From CAWDYA01 sp963806495 (lineage in GTDB: Bacteria; Acidobacteriota; Polarisedimenticolia; JACPZX01; DASXTC01): a stretch of 64,000 nucleotides of DNA. Of this stretch, positions 35,925 to 45,723 are shown one piece after another. Positions within the stretch are counted from its first letter, which is position 1. Each line of letters starts with the position of its first letter. The stretch is from NCBI GenBank assembly GCA_963806495.1, contig CAWDYA010000008.1, positions 496,001 to 560,000 of the forward strand, given 5' to 3'. A program made the position numbers and the translations under genes. The notes under the pieces were generated by a model. It had not been told where the DNA came from, ran no database searches, and was given only the letters and a program-made list of their open reading frames with translations.

Positions 35925-36794
35925 GTGAGCAGGGCAATCCAGGGCAAGGTGACGGCGCCGGGTATCCGCGCCCGCAAGGGCGCCACAGAGCGTATCGTCG
36001 CTCTCACCGCGTACGACTATCCCACCGCTCGCGCCCTCGACCAGGCCGGAGTCGACATCATCCTCGTGGGTGACTCGGTCGGCATGGTGGTCATGGGCCA
36101 CGAGACCACCCTCCCGGTCACCATGGAGGTGATGCTCCATCACACGGCGGCCGTGACGCGCGCGCGCCCGAAGGCGCTTGTCGTGGGCGACATGCCTTTT
36201 CTCTCGTATCACACGGGCGTCCCCGACGCCGTGCGAAACGCCGGCCGCCTGGTGCAGGAAGCAGGCGCCGAGGCGGTCAAGGTGGAGGGTGGCGTCGTCC
36301 GGGTCGAGGTGATCCGGGCGATCCTCGACGCGGGGATTCCCGTCATGGGCCACATCGGGCTGACCCCTCAGGCGGTGAACGCACTGGGCGGGTACCGGGT
36401 GCAGGGGAAGACGCCCCACCAGGTGGAGAGCCTGCTCGAGGATGCCCGCGCGCTCGAGCGGGCCGGCGTCTTCAGCATCGTGCTCGAAGGCATGCCTGCG
36501 GTCATCGGACGGCTCGTCACCCGGACGGTCTCGGTGCCGACGATCGGGATCGGAGCCGGCGCGGACTGCGACGGGCAGATCCTGGTGGCCCACGACCTGC
36601 TCGGCTTCTCAGACGTCACGCCGGCGCGGTTCGTCCGCCGGTACGCCGACCTCAGCCGCACGATTGCCGAGGCGGCGGGCGCCTTCGTGTCGGACGTTCG
36701 ATCGGGGCGCTTCCCCGCCGAGAAGGAGACCTATCCCTGCCCCGAGGAGCTGGAGCGGCGGCTGGCCGGGGACCTCCCGGCGGGGTCACGATGA
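35925..36794 (+). CDS. panB: 3-methyl-2-oxobutanoate hydroxymethyltransferase
   Basis: PanB makes ketopantoate from ketoisovalerate and methylene-tetrahydrofolate. The 289-residue protein contains ALTAYDYPTARALDQAGVDIILVGDSVGMV, VVGDMPFLSY, VKVEGG, GHIGLTPQ and TIGIGAG, all PanB signatures with the Mg-binding Asp residues. GTG 35925 follows AAAGGAG with 7 nt spacing. It overlaps panC by 4 bp. With panC and panD it gives the pantothenate arm of CoA synthesis; coaE is at 48.5 kb. Confidence 0.97.
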   Translation: MSRAIQGKVTAPGIRARKGATERIVALTAYDYPTARALDQAGVDIILVGDSVGMVVMGHETTLPVTMEVMLHHTAAVTRARPKALVVGDMPFLSYHTGVPDAVRNAGRLVQEAGAEAVKVEGGVVRVEVIRAILDAGIPVMGHIGLTPQAVNALGGYRVQGKTPHQVESLLEDARALERAGVFSIVLEGMPAVIGRLVTRTVSVPTIGIGAGADCDGQILVAHDLLGFSDVTPARFVRRYADLSRTIAEAAGAFVSDVRSGRFPAEKETYPCPEELERRLAGDLPAGSR

Positions 36795-37690
36795 CGCCCG
36801 AGGTGATCGCCGAGCCGACGCTGGCCCGGCAGCGCTCGCGTGCGGCGCGCGCGGCAGGCCGATCGACAGGGCTGGTGCCCACGATGGGATATCTGCACGC
36901 GGGGCACATGAGCCTGCTGAGACGCGCGCGGGAGGAATGCGGGTTCGTGATGGCGAGTATCTTCGTCAACCCCGCACAGTTCGGCCCCGGCGAGGATTAC
37001 GACCGGTACCCGCGGGACCTCGACCGGGATCTCGCGATGCTCGCCGAGGCGCGCGCCGACGCGGTCTTCTGCCCCGAGGCCTCAGTCCTGTATCCGAAAG
37101 AGGGCGCCGGCTACCGCACCTGGGTGACCGTCGAGGGGCTCGGCGAGGTGCTTTGCGGCGACCCTTCCCGCCGGGGGCCCGGCCATTTCCGCGGCGTGGC
37201 CACCGTGGTGGCCAAGCTGCTGCACATCGTGGAGCCGGACGTCGCCTACTTCGGCCAGAAGGACGCGCAGCAGGCCATTGTGATCGCGACGATGGCCCGC
37301 GACCTGGACATGGCGGCCCGGATCGAGATTTGCCCCACGGTGCGCGAACCGGACGGGCTGGCGATGTCGAGCCGCAACAAGTTTCTCTCCCCCGCGGAAC
37401 GGGAGGCCGCGCCGGTGATCGACCGGGCGCTGGGCGCCGCGGAGGAAGCGTACGCGGGAGGAGAGCGCCGGCCGCACGCGCTGGTCGAGCGCGCCCGGAT
37501 CGTGATGGCGGGAGAGCCGTTGTTCAAACCGGAGTACGTGGAGCTCGTGGCGATGTCGGACCTGACGCCGTTCGCGGGGGAGGCCGTCACGGCGCCCGCG
37601 CTGCTCGCGGTGGCCGGCAGAATCGGAAACACACGCCTCATCGACAACGTCGTGCTGGCGGAAAAGGGAAGAAAGGCAGGGAGACGATGA
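36791..37690 (+). CDS. panC: Pantothenate synthetase
   Basis: PanC ligates pantoate and beta-alanine with ATP. The 299-residue protein has the nucleotide motif PTMGYLHAGHMSLLRRAR. FVNPAQFGPGEDYDRYPRD, RGPGHFRGVATVVAKL, YFGQKDAQQA and SSRNKFLSPAER complete the family signatures. It starts within the panB stop (ATGA) and ends within the panD start, giving a tightly coupled panBCD block. Confidence 0.97.
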   Translation: MTPEVIAEPTLARQRSRAARAAGRSTGLVPTMGYLHAGHMSLLRRAREECGFVMASIFVNPAQFGPGEDYDRYPRDLDRDLAMLAEARADAVFCPEASVLYPKEGAGYRTWVTVEGLGEVLCGDPSRRGPGHFRGVATVVAKLLHIVEPDVAYFGQKDAQQAIVIATMARDLDMAARIEICPTVREPDGLAMSSRNKFLSPAEREAAPVIDRALGAAEEAYAGGERRPHALVERARIVMAGEPLFKPEYVELVAMSDLTPFAGEAVTAPALLAVAGRIGNTRLIDNVVLAEKGRKAGRR

Positions 37691-38076
37691 CACGCGAGAT
37701 GTTGCGGGCCAAGGTGCACCGGCCGACGGTCACCGAGACCCGGGTCGACTACGAAGGAAGCCTCACGCTCGACGAGGAGCTGATGAAGGCGGCCGGGATG
37801 CTGCCGTACGAGAGGATTGACGTCTACAACTCCGACAGCGGGAGCCGGTTCAGCACCTACCTGATTCCCGGCGCTCCGGGCTCGGGAGAGGTGTGCGTCA
37901 ACGGGGCCGCCGCCCTGCTCGCGAAGACGGGCGAGCGGATCATCATCGCCAGCTACGCCGCGATGACCGACGAGGAGATCCTCTCGCACAGTCCGACCGT
38001 GGTGCTCGTTGACCGAAGCAACCGGATCGTGGAAATCCGCCACGAGGTGGTCGCCGGCACCCAGGTCGGCGCCTGA
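37687..38076 (+). CDS. panD: Aspartate 1-decarboxylase (pyruvoyl-dependent)
   Basis: PanD makes beta-alanine from aspartate for PanC. The 129-residue precursor carries the self-cleavage site Tyr22-Glu23-Gly24-Ser25, where Ser25 becomes the pyruvoyl group, the standard position. The segments KVHRPTVTETRVDY, YERIDVYNSDSGSRFSTYLI and CVNGAAA are typical. Overlap with panC is 4 bp. Confidence 0.97.
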   Translation: MTREMLRAKVHRPTVTETRVDYEGSLTLDEELMKAAGMLPYERIDVYNSDSGSRFSTYLIPGAPGSGEVCVNGAAALLAKTGERIIIASYAAMTDEEILSHSPTVVLVDRSNRIVEIRHEVVAGTQVGA

Positions 38077-38078
38077 AA

Positions 38079-38819
38079 TTGAACCCGTCGCGGCTCGCCT
38101 CCACCGCGGTGTCGCGGCTGCGCGCGCTGGCCGACCCGCGCGTCGCCGCTCAGTCGTCGACCTATTTCAAGCCCCATGATCGGGTCCGGTTCTTCGGTGT
38201 CCCGCACTCTGCCGTGCGGAAACTGGCAAAGGAGCTGCGGACGCTGGTGGAAGGCTCCTGGGGCGCGAAAGAGGCGATCGACTTCTGCGAGCGGATGGTG
38301 CGGCGGCCCGAGTTGGAGGCCAAGACGCTCGGATGCGTCTTTCTCGGCCGTTACCGCGAGCGGTATCCGCGCGGTCTCTTCCGCAGGGCCGGATCGTGGC
38401 TGGCACGGGGTGACTGTGACAACTGGGCCGCGGTCGACATCCTCTGCCCGGAGGTGATCACACCGCTCGTGGCGGCCCGTCCCGAACTCATCCCCCGTCT
38501 CGCGGTCTGGGGCCGCTCGCGCAACCTGTGGCTGCGGCGCGCGTCACTCGTCGCGTTCGTCCCGCTCGCGCGTCGCGGCGAGCATCTCGGCCCGGCCTAC
38601 GCGGCGGTCCGTTCGCTGTTCGGCGATGACCAGGATCCGATCCACAAGGCGGCCGGCTGGCTGCTGCGCGAGGCGGGCCGCACCGACGCCGCGCGTCTCG
38701 AACGGTTCCTGCGGCGCCACGGCCCCGCCGTGCCCCGCACCACCCTGCGGTACGCCATTGAGAGGATGCCGGCCGGCAGGCGCCGTGCGATCATGGCCGC
38801 CACGCGCCGCCGGGCTTGA
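38079..38819 (+). CDS. DNA alkylation repair protein, AlkD/HEAT-like
   Basis: The 246-residue protein is all-helical, with HEAT-like units. The segments YFKPHDRVRFFGVPHSAVRKLAKEL, LGCVFLGRY, DNWAAVDILC, SRNLWLRRASLVAFVPLAR and IHKAAGWLLREAG are typical of the DNA_alkylation family (AlkD), glycosylases that remove cationic N-alkylpurines. The start is TTG 38079, 2 bp after the panD stop, with no clear ribosome site, so it relies on read-through coupling. Aspartate and aromatic residues expected in the AlkD site are present around DNWAAVD. Confidence 0.85.
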   Translation: MNPSRLASTAVSRLRALADPRVAAQSSTYFKPHDRVRFFGVPHSAVRKLAKELRTLVEGSWGAKEAIDFCERMVRRPELEAKTLGCVFLGRYRERYPRGLFRRAGSWLARGDCDNWAAVDILCPEVITPLVAARPELIPRLAVWGRSRNLWLRRASLVAFVPLARRGEHLGPAYAAVRSLFGDDQDPIHKAAGWLLREAGRTDAARLERFLRRHGPAVPRTTLRYAIERMPAGRRRAIMAATRRRA

Positions 38820-38891
38820 GACCTCGCCTCGGAAATGCCAGCATGGTGGCTCCACAGCCCTGTTCCCGGTCATGAGGAGGTCCTTCCCATC

Positions 38892-41800
38892 ATGAGAACC
38901 CCGCGTACCGCCCTTGTCCCCGTCCTGCTCGCGGTCCTGGCGCTCGTCACCGTGCCGGCCGCAGCTCCCGCGCCCGGCGGACCGCCCGAGGCAAGACTCC
39001 TGCGGTTCCCCGACATTCATGGCGATTTCGTGGTGTTCGTGTACGGCGGCGACATCTGGCGCGCTCCCTCGGCAGGCGGCGCGGCGCGGCGTCTGACGAG
39101 CCATGAGGGGCTCGAGCTGTTTCCCAAGATCTCACCCGACGGGCGATGGGTCGCCTACACGGCCGAGTACACCGGGTCGCGGCAGGTTTACGTCGTGCCG
39201 TCGGAGGGTGGCGCGCCGAAACAGCTCACCTTCTACACCGACGTGGGCCCGCTGCCGCCGCGTGGCGGCTACGACTACTGGATCCTCGGGTGGAGCCCGG
39301 AGGGACGGATCCTGGTGCGGATGAACCGCGTGCCCTGGGGCGAGCGGATGGGCCGCTACTTCCTCGTGGATCCTGCCGGCGGGCTCGAGAAGCCGCTCGA
39401 GCTCCCGCACGGCGGAAGCGCTTCGTTCTCACCCGACGGCACCCGCCTCGCCTACTGTCCCGTCGACCGTGAGTTCCGTACCTGGAAGCGCGCCCGCGGC
39501 GGCCGGGCGCAGGACATCTGGATCTACGACCTCGCGGCCCACCGGTCGCGGCAGATCACCACGTTCCGCGGCACCGACAATTTCCCGATGTGGTCGGGTG
39601 ACACGCTCTACTTCACGTCGGATCAGGACGGCACGCTGAATCTGTTCTCCTACGACATCCTGAACAGCGGCATCAGGCAGATCACCCGGTACCACGACTA
39701 CGACGTCGAGTGGCCCAGCCTCGGCCCGGGCGCCATCGTCTTCATGAACGGCGGGTTCCTGCACCGCCTGGATCTGGCCAGCGGCAACGACGAGCGTATC
39801 CCGATCACCATCGGCTCCGATCTGCCGGCGCGGGTCGCCGCTACTTCAAGGACGTCAGCAAGAACATCACCGGCGGGGACATCTCCCCGTCGGGCGCGCG
39901 CGCGGTGATCGAGGCACGCGGCGAGATCTTCACCGTGCCGGCGGAGCACGGCGCGACCCGCAATCTCACGGACACGCAGGGAACGCGGGAACGCTCCGCC
40001 GCCTGGTCGCCGGACGGCAAGTGGATCGCCTACATGTCGGACGCCACGGGGGAGTACGAGATCTACGTAGCCCCGCAGGACGGCAAGGGGAAGCCGCGTC
40101 AGATCACGCACGACGGTGGCCCCTGGAAGTTCGAGCCGATCTGGAGCCCCGACTCGAAGAAGATCGCCTACGGCGATCAGAAACGCCGCCTGCGGATCGT
40201 CGACGTGGCGTCGGGGAAGATCACCGATGTCGACACGGGAACCCAGGGGAGCATCAACCGCTGCGTCTGGTCCCCCGACAGCCGCTGGGTCGCGTACGTG
40301 AAGAGCCGTCCCTCCCTGCTGCCCGGCATCGGCGTCTATTCTCTCGAGGACGACCGCGCCATCATGCTCGGCGACGGGCTCACCTCGGACACCGAGCCGG
40401 TGTTCGGCCCGGATGGCCGGCATCTGTTCTTCCTGAGCGACCGGGACTATCACCTCACCTTCAGCGCGTTCGAGTTCAATTTCGTCTACACCGACGCGGG
40501 CAAGGTGTACGTGGCGGCACTCGACGCCGATGCGGCGCCCCTGTTCCCGCCGCGCAGCGACGAGGAGAAGCCCTCGGAGGAGCCGCCGGCAGGGAAGAAC
40601 AAGGAGAACGAGCCGGAGAAGAAGGCGGCCGAGGAGGGCTCCGGCGGGCAAGCCGGCCGGGCCGCCGAGGACGGAGCGGGTCGAACCGGAAGGGTTCGTC
40701 GCGCGCACCGTCGCGCTGCCCGGCCTTCCGCCGGGCAACTACGGCTCGCTCGCCGTGATCCCGGGTGCCGTGTTCTACATCCGCTCCGCCGTCGGCTCAC
40801 CGGGAGCGCTGTACCGCTACGATCTCGAGAAGCGGGAGGAAAGCAAGGTCATGGACGAGGTCGACGGCTACGAGCTGTCGGCGGACGGCAAGAAGCTGCT
40901 GTACGTCGCCAAGGGCTCCTGGGGGATCGCCGACGCGACGGCGGACCTCAAGCCGGGCGCCGGGAAGCTCGACCTGTCGGGGCTGACGGTGAAGCTCGAC
41001 CCGGCCGCCGAATGGTCGCAGATGTACCAGGACGCCTGGCGGATCGTCCGCGACTGGTTCTACGACCCGAAGATGCACGGGATGGACTGGAAGGCCCTGG
41101 GCGAGCGGTACCGGAAGATGGTCCCTTACGTGGCGCACCGCGTCGGACCTCGACTTCATCCTCGGCGAGCTCGTGGGCGAGCTCGACTCGGGTCACACCT
41201 ATGTCACGCCGGGCGACCAGCCGTCCGTGCACCGGGTTCGTGGCGGCATGCTCGGGTGCGAGTTCGAGGACAACGGCGCAGGACGCTACCGCATCTCGAG
41301 GATCTACCAGGGCGAGAACTGGGACGACGACTACCGGTCTCCGCTGACCGAGCCGGGCATCGACGTGAAGGAAGGAGCCCTCCTGCTCGCCGTGGACGGC
41401 GAGGATCTGACAACAAAGGACAACCCCTTCCGACTGCTCGAGAACAAGGCCGACACACCGGTGGTGCTGACCGTGTCCGGACCCGGCAAGGGTGAGCCGC
41501 GTGACGTCACCGTGATCCCGATCGCCAGCGAGCTGAATCTGCGATACATCGACTGGGTGAAGAGCCGGATCGCGATGGCCGACCGCCTCTCGGGCGGCAA
41601 GGTCGGCTACATCCACCTCCCAGACACGGCCTTCGACGGTAACCGCATGCTGCAGAAGCTGTTCTACGGACAGGTCACCAAACCGGCGCTCATCGTGGAC
41701 GACCGTTACAACGGCGGCGGGTTCATCCCCGACCGGATGATCGAGTACCTCGCGCGCCGGCCGCTGGCCTGGTGGGAGCGGCGTGACATCGCTCCGATCC

Positions 41801-42201
41801 TGACTCCGGGCTTCGCCCATGCCGGCCCCAAGGCGATGCTCATCAACGGGTACGCCAGCTCCGGCGGCGACGCCCTGCCCTACTTCTTCCGGGAGGAGAA
41901 GCTGGGGCCGCTCGTGGGCACCCGCACATGGGGCGGGCTGATCGGGCTGAGCGGCAACCCGGCGCTCGAGGACGGAGGCGCGGTGCTGGTTCCCACCTTC
42001 CGCATCTACAACGAGCGCGGCGAGTGGGTCGTGGAGAACGAAGGGGTGGCGCCCGACATCGAGGTGGTGGATCTGCCGGAGGAGATCCGCAAGGGCAACA
42101 ATCCGTCGCTGGCCACGGCGGTCTCGGTGCTCCTCGACGAGCTGGCGAAGAACCCGCCGCCGGCGCCGAAAGCTCCCCGACCGCCCGACATGAAGCCATA
42201 G
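38892..42201 (+). CDS. Tricorn-like S41 protease, secreted; three frame breaks as read
   Basis: ATG 38892 (AGGAGG at 38875-38880) begins a signal peptide. A beta-propeller follows (SPDGRWVAYTAEYTGSRQVYVVP and similar repeats), then a PDZ segment, and then the catalytic S41 core with YASSGGDALPYFF and GTRTWGGLIG. The reading frame changes near 39835, near 40660 and at 41142, where dropping one G rejoins VAHR to SDLDFILGEL. Rejoined, the protein is about 1100 residues, normal for tricorn proteases. Tricorn enzymes trim peptides; this secreted form would act in the periplasm. The gene is either decaying or carries indel errors. An Asp/Glu/Lys-rich linker lies near the second break. Confidence 0.8.
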
Positions 42202-42247
42202 CGCAGGGCGGCAATCCCGGACCTCGCGCCGCTGACCGCCGGCCGCC

Positions 42248-42864
42248 CTACACTTCCGCCGGCTCCAGCACCGCGCGGAACCGGGCCTTCCCGGTGATCA
42301 TGTGCTGGTAGGCATCGTTGGCACGCTCGAGCGGAAACGTCTCCACCATGGCGCGCACCCCTGCAGCGCGCCCACCACGAGCAGACAGCCTTCGCGTTCA
42401 AGGCCCGGGATCATCTTCGCCATCTCGGCGGCGTCGGGCGCCGTCGCCGGGATCACCCTGGCTCCACCGAGCGCCTGCAACGCGGCCGCCGTCTCGCCCC
42501 GGGTCGTGTCGATGACCTCGTGCGCGCCGAGCTTGCGGGCGAATTCCCCTTGCCTGAGCCGCGCGAGAGCGCCACCACGCGGAATCCCATCGCCCGCGCG
42601 AACTGGACGCCCAGATGCCCCGGACCTCCCAGCCCCGAGACCCCGACCAGGTCGCCCGAACGGGCCGGGGCGTTGCGCAGGGAGTTCCAGGTCGTGACAC
42701 CGGCGCACCGCAGCGGCGCCGACGGCGTCCACCACGAGCTGGTCGCTGTGGCAGACGCCGCATGCATGGACCTTCAGCCTCACCTGGCCGGCCACCGGCT
42801 CCGGAACCGGCCAATCCTCGAGACGGAGCTTCCCGCACGGCTCGACGGCGACTGCTGCCTTCAT
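42248..42864 (-). pseudogene. Eroded zinc-type alcohol dehydrogenase
   Basis: From ATG 42864 (AAGGAG upstream) the product begins MKAAVAVEPCGKLRLEDWPV and reaches HACGVCHSDQLVVDAVG, the catalytic zinc region. About 95 residues of the usual protein are then missing: the next recognisable text, in another frame, is CAGVTTWNSLRNAPA with VGVSGLGGPGHLGVQFARAMGFRVVALSRG. A third frame carries FARKLGAHEVIDTTRG. The C-terminal TFPLERANDAYQHM...ARFRAVLEPAEV piece ends at 42248. The gene therefore has a large internal deletion plus frameshifts and cannot make an active enzyme. Confidence 0.85.
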
Positions 42865-43789
42865 CGCACTCCTTCCCGGGGTGTCCGCTTCGAATCCCGG
42901 CTTGCGCGGCGTCGGATCGCACCACAATCCGGTTGAACGCGCCGTCCACGTTGAGGACCCACCCGGGCCCGGCAAGCCGACCGGCGCGCTCCCGACCACT
43001 GACCATATTCAGCGGGCCGTCGGTTCGCACGGTGACGCGGGTGCGCTCGGGGACCACCACCTCGATGCGGTTGAAGGCACCGTCGAGATTGATCCGGGAT
43101 ATGGCGGCCGGCGCGCCGAGCCGGAGCGTCAAATCGTTGAAGGCGCCGTCGATGCCGATGTCCCTGACGGTCGCCGTGGCGAGATCGAAGCCGCCCCGGG
43201 CGAACGCCGACTCGAGATCGACCGCGAGAGGGTATCTGTCCGAAACCTCGAGCTCGCAGCGTCTCGAGCTGTCGCCGCCGCCCGGCCATCCCCACGTGTC
43301 GAAGCCGGGGCCGAGCTCCACCAGCGGATCGCGGTTATCGCCCCGCGTCATCACCACCTCGGGGCCCATGCCGGCGCATCGCCCCGTCACCAGCAGCGCC
43401 CCCTCGAGCGGCCGCGCCGACAGATCGGCCGAGACGAACATCAGGTGCCCCTCCAGCCGCCAGCGGTCGGCCGTCTCCGGCCGAGCCACCTGCACCGTCT
43501 CCCAGGGGCCGTACCAGATCCGCGGCCCGGTGACCGCGACCCAGGTCAGCGTGCCCAGGATCACCAGCGGCGAGAGCAGGATCGCCCACGGGGTGCGGCT
43601 GCGCTCGAACATCAGCCGGAGCCCCAGCCCCACCAGGAGCACGGGCCAGTATCGGATGGCGTCGAGCCAGAACGAGCCGGGCAGCGCTCCCGTGGTGGTG
43701 AGCAGGAGGAATAACCCGTACCCCGCCAGCAGCAGGCCACGCGACATCCGACGCCAGGACGCCGCCGGACTCCGGGCCGGGGCGCTCAT
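42398..43789 (-). CDS. Membrane protein with DUF5668-like spans and beta-rich surface domain; 3' end disturbed
   Basis: Residues 15-75 hold three or four membrane spans of the LiaF/DUF5668 type (GLLLAGYGLFLLLTTTG...RYWPVLLVGLGLRLMFE). Residues 90-305 form a repetitive beta domain with tandem NLDGAFNRIEVVV and NVDGAFNRIVVRS units, like LiaF or adhesin-type beta-rolls. As read, the frame runs on to 42398 through the dehydrogenase pseudogene. In the neighbouring frame a TGA at 42861-42863 would give the usual 4-bp overlap with that gene. So the true end is probably near 42861 and one base is gained or lost around 42905-42930. It overlaps the PspC gene by 4 bp. Confidence 0.65.
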   Translation of the reverse strand: MSAPARSPAASWRRMSRGLLLAGYGLFLLLTTTGALPGSFWLDAIRYWPVLLVGLGLRLMFERSRTPWAILLSPLVILGTLTWVAVTGPRIWYGPWETVQVARPETADRWRLEGHLMFVSADLSARPLEGALLVTGRCAGMGPEVVMTRGDNRDPLVELGPGFDTWGWPGGGDSSRRCELEVSDRYPLAVDLESAFARGGFDLATATVRDIGIDGAFNDLTLRLGAPAAISRINLDGAFNRIEVVVPERTRVTVRTDGPLNMVSGRERAGRLAGPGWVLNVDGAFNRIVVRSDAAQAGIRSGHPGKECDEGSSRRRAVREAPSRGLAGSGAGGRPGEAEGPCMRRLPQRPARGGRRRRRCGAPVSRPGTPCATPRPVRATWSGSRGWEVRGIWASSSRGRWDSAWWRSRAAQARGIRPQARRARGHRHDPGRDGGRVAGARWSQGDPGDGARRRRDGEDDPGP

Positions 43790-44235
43790 CGTCCGTTCCG
43801 GCCGGCCTTGAGCACGAGCGCCAGGCCGATGATGACCAGCACCGCGGGCCACAGGTCGTGCCACCGGAACCAGAACGGGTGCCAGAATCCGGGAATCCTG
43901 TCCAGGAGGAACAGCAGACCGAGGACGATCAGCACGAACCCGCCGATCGTGCGGCCCCGCTCGGGACCGTGCGCCGCGCCCCGAAGGTCACCCACCACCT
44001 TCTCTCCCGCGCGTGCGGCATCGGACGCCATCCGGTCGGCGGGAGCGGCCGCCCCCTCGGCGGGCATGATGATCCAGGAGATGATGTACAGCAGGATCCC
44101 CGACCCGCCGAACAGCGTGAGTACGATGAAGCCGAGCCGCACCAGCACCGGGTCCAGGTCGAAGTAGTCGGCGAATCCGGCCGCCACGCCGGCCAGGACC
44201 GCCCGATCGGTGTTTCGCCTCAGGGGTCGTGCCAT
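43786..44235 (-). CDS. PspC-domain membrane protein
   Basis: The 149-residue protein starts MARPLRRNTDRAVLAGVAAGFADYFDLDPVLVRLGFIVLTLFGGSGILLYIISWIIMP, a complete PspC domain. A second pair of spans follows (about 95-140, GGFVLIVLGLLFLLDRIPGFWHP). PspC proteins take part in phage-shock or LiaRS-like envelope stress responses. ATG 44235 follows AGGGAGGG. Its partner gene downstream encodes the LiaF-like protein, so the pair is likely an envelope-stress module. Confidence 0.85.
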   Translation of the reverse strand: MARPLRRNTDRAVLAGVAAGFADYFDLDPVLVRLGFIVLTLFGGSGILLYIISWIIMPAEGAAAPADRMASDAARAGEKVVGDLRGAAHGPERGRTIGGFVLIVLGLLFLLDRIPGFWHPFWFRWHDLWPAVLVIIGLALVLKAGRNGR

Positions 44236-44307
44236 CGTGTCACCCTCCCTTGCTGTTCCAGTGTACGGCACAGGGGCCTCGAGGGTTCTGGATTCGGTGG
44301 GGGGCGC

Positions 44308-45723
44308 CTACTTCCTCATCCCGTACCGCTTCATCCGCTTCTGCAGGTGCACCCGGCTCACCTTGAGAAGCTTTGCCGCCCACGTGACGTTGTCTCCCGT
44401 CGCGCGGAGAGCGTTGCGGATCGTGACGATCTCCGCGGCCGCCCCCGCCCGGCGCGCGATCTCCGTGAGCGGCAGCGACCCGTCGAGCCAGATCTCGATC
44501 ATCGCGCCACCGACCGGTTCGCGATCCGGGCGCCCGGTGGATCGGTGCGCCAGCTCGGCGAGATCCTCGGCAACGATGCACGGACCCGAGGATCGGCGGA
44601 CGGCTCTCTCGACGTGTTCCTCCAACTCGCGGATATTGCCGGGCCAGGCGTATCCCTCGAGCAGGGCGACCGCTCCGGGGGTGAGGCCGAGGATCGGCGT
44701 CCCGGCGCGGGAGGCGAACCGTTCCGCCATCGCCGCGGCCAGGACCGGGATGTCCGGGACACGCTCCCGCAGAGGCGGGATCCGTATCGACAGGACCCCG
44801 AGCCGGTGCGCCAGATCGGGACGTATCCGGCCGGCGGCCACGTCCTCCTCGAGATCGCGCGCCGAGCCGGCGATGAGCCGGACCTCGCGCGTGCCGCCGC
44901 CCTCGCCTGCCGGCGATTCGATCAGGTCGAAGACCGCGGCCTGCACCGTCTCGGGAAGCTGCGTGATGTCATCGAGAAACAGCGTCCCGTTGCGCGCCCG
45001 GGCTGCGAGCCCCGGGGCTTCCGGTGAGCCGAACAGCTCGGCGTGGATCCTCTCCGGGTCCTCGCCCGCGAGCGCGCTGAGCGGGGCCTTGACGAAAGGC
45101 CCCTGACGACGCGGGCTCGACGGATGCGAATGCACCGCCCTCGCGAGTATCTGCTTGCCCGAGCCGACCTCGCCGACGAGCAGAACGGGAACCGCGCTCG
45201 CGGCGGCCAGGTCGACCCGCTGCAGCACCGGCCGCATCAGGTCGCCGCATCCGATCTGACGCGACAGGTCCTTCTGCCCCGGGTCGTAGCGTGCCTCTCT
45301 CTGCAGCGCGCGCGCCATGCGCAACGCTCGGGCCACGGCTCTTTCGAGCGCGCCGCGCTGGCGGGGATCTTCCGGAACCAGCGTGGCGCCACCAAGCTGC
45401 AGGGCGCGGGCGAGCGGCTCCTCCGGAGCGCCGACCACGACCACCGGCGTCTGATCCGGGGTCCACCCGATCAGACCCGCGGCTCCGCCCGTCCAGGACG
45501 CTCGTCCCAGGACGACCACCACCACCTCGAACGCGCCGGCGGCGGCTGCGGCGTGCGCCTGTTGCAGGCTGCCGGATGTGCGTGCGAGGTGTCCGGCTTC
45601 CTCGAGCGCTCGCGTGCACGACTGGACGGTTCCGGTGGCCGTCTCGTCGGCCGCAACCACGAGGACGCGACCGCCGATGGTCAGATCCGTGGGCGGAGGT
45701 CGTCGGTTCCCCGCCGGGGTCAT
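44308..45723 (-). CDS. Degenerate sigma54-type AAA+ regulator without GAFTGA loop
   Basis: The 471-residue protein has an N-terminal receiver-like domain (about 18-130) without the phospho-Asp pattern. An AAA+ domain follows (about 155-375), then a Fis-type helix-turn-helix at the end (ALRATGDNVTWAAKLLKVSRVHLQKRMKRYG). Walker A is GEVGSGKQ and Walker B is GTLFLDDI, with Asp replacing the usual Glu. The GAFTGA sigma54-contact loop is absent: ELFG is followed directly by SPEAPGLAARARNGTLFL. It should bind DNA and perhaps ATP but not remodel sigma54 holoenzyme. It overlaps tldE by 4 bp. Confidence 0.8.
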   Translation of the reverse strand: MTPAGNRRPPPTDLTIGGRVLVVAADETATGTVQSCTRALEEAGHLARTSGSLQQAHAAAAAGAFEVVVVVLGRASWTGGAAGLIGWTPDQTPVVVVGAPEEPLARALQLGGATLVPEDPRQRGALERAVARALRMARALQREARYDPGQKDLSRQIGCGDLMRPVLQRVDLAAASAVPVLLVGEVGSGKQILARAVHSHPSSPRRQGPFVKAPLSALAGEDPERIHAELFGSPEAPGLAARARNGTLFLDDITQLPETVQAAVFDLIESPAGEGGGTREVRLIAGSARDLEEDVAAGRIRPDLAHRLGVLSIRIPPLRERVPDIPVLAAAMAERFASRAGTPILGLTPGAVALLEGYAWPGNIRELEEHVERAVRRSSGPCIVAEDLAELAHRSTGRPDREPVGGAMIEIWLDGSLPLTEIARRAGAAAEIVTIRNALRATGDNVTWAAKLLKVSRVHLQKRMKRYGMRK

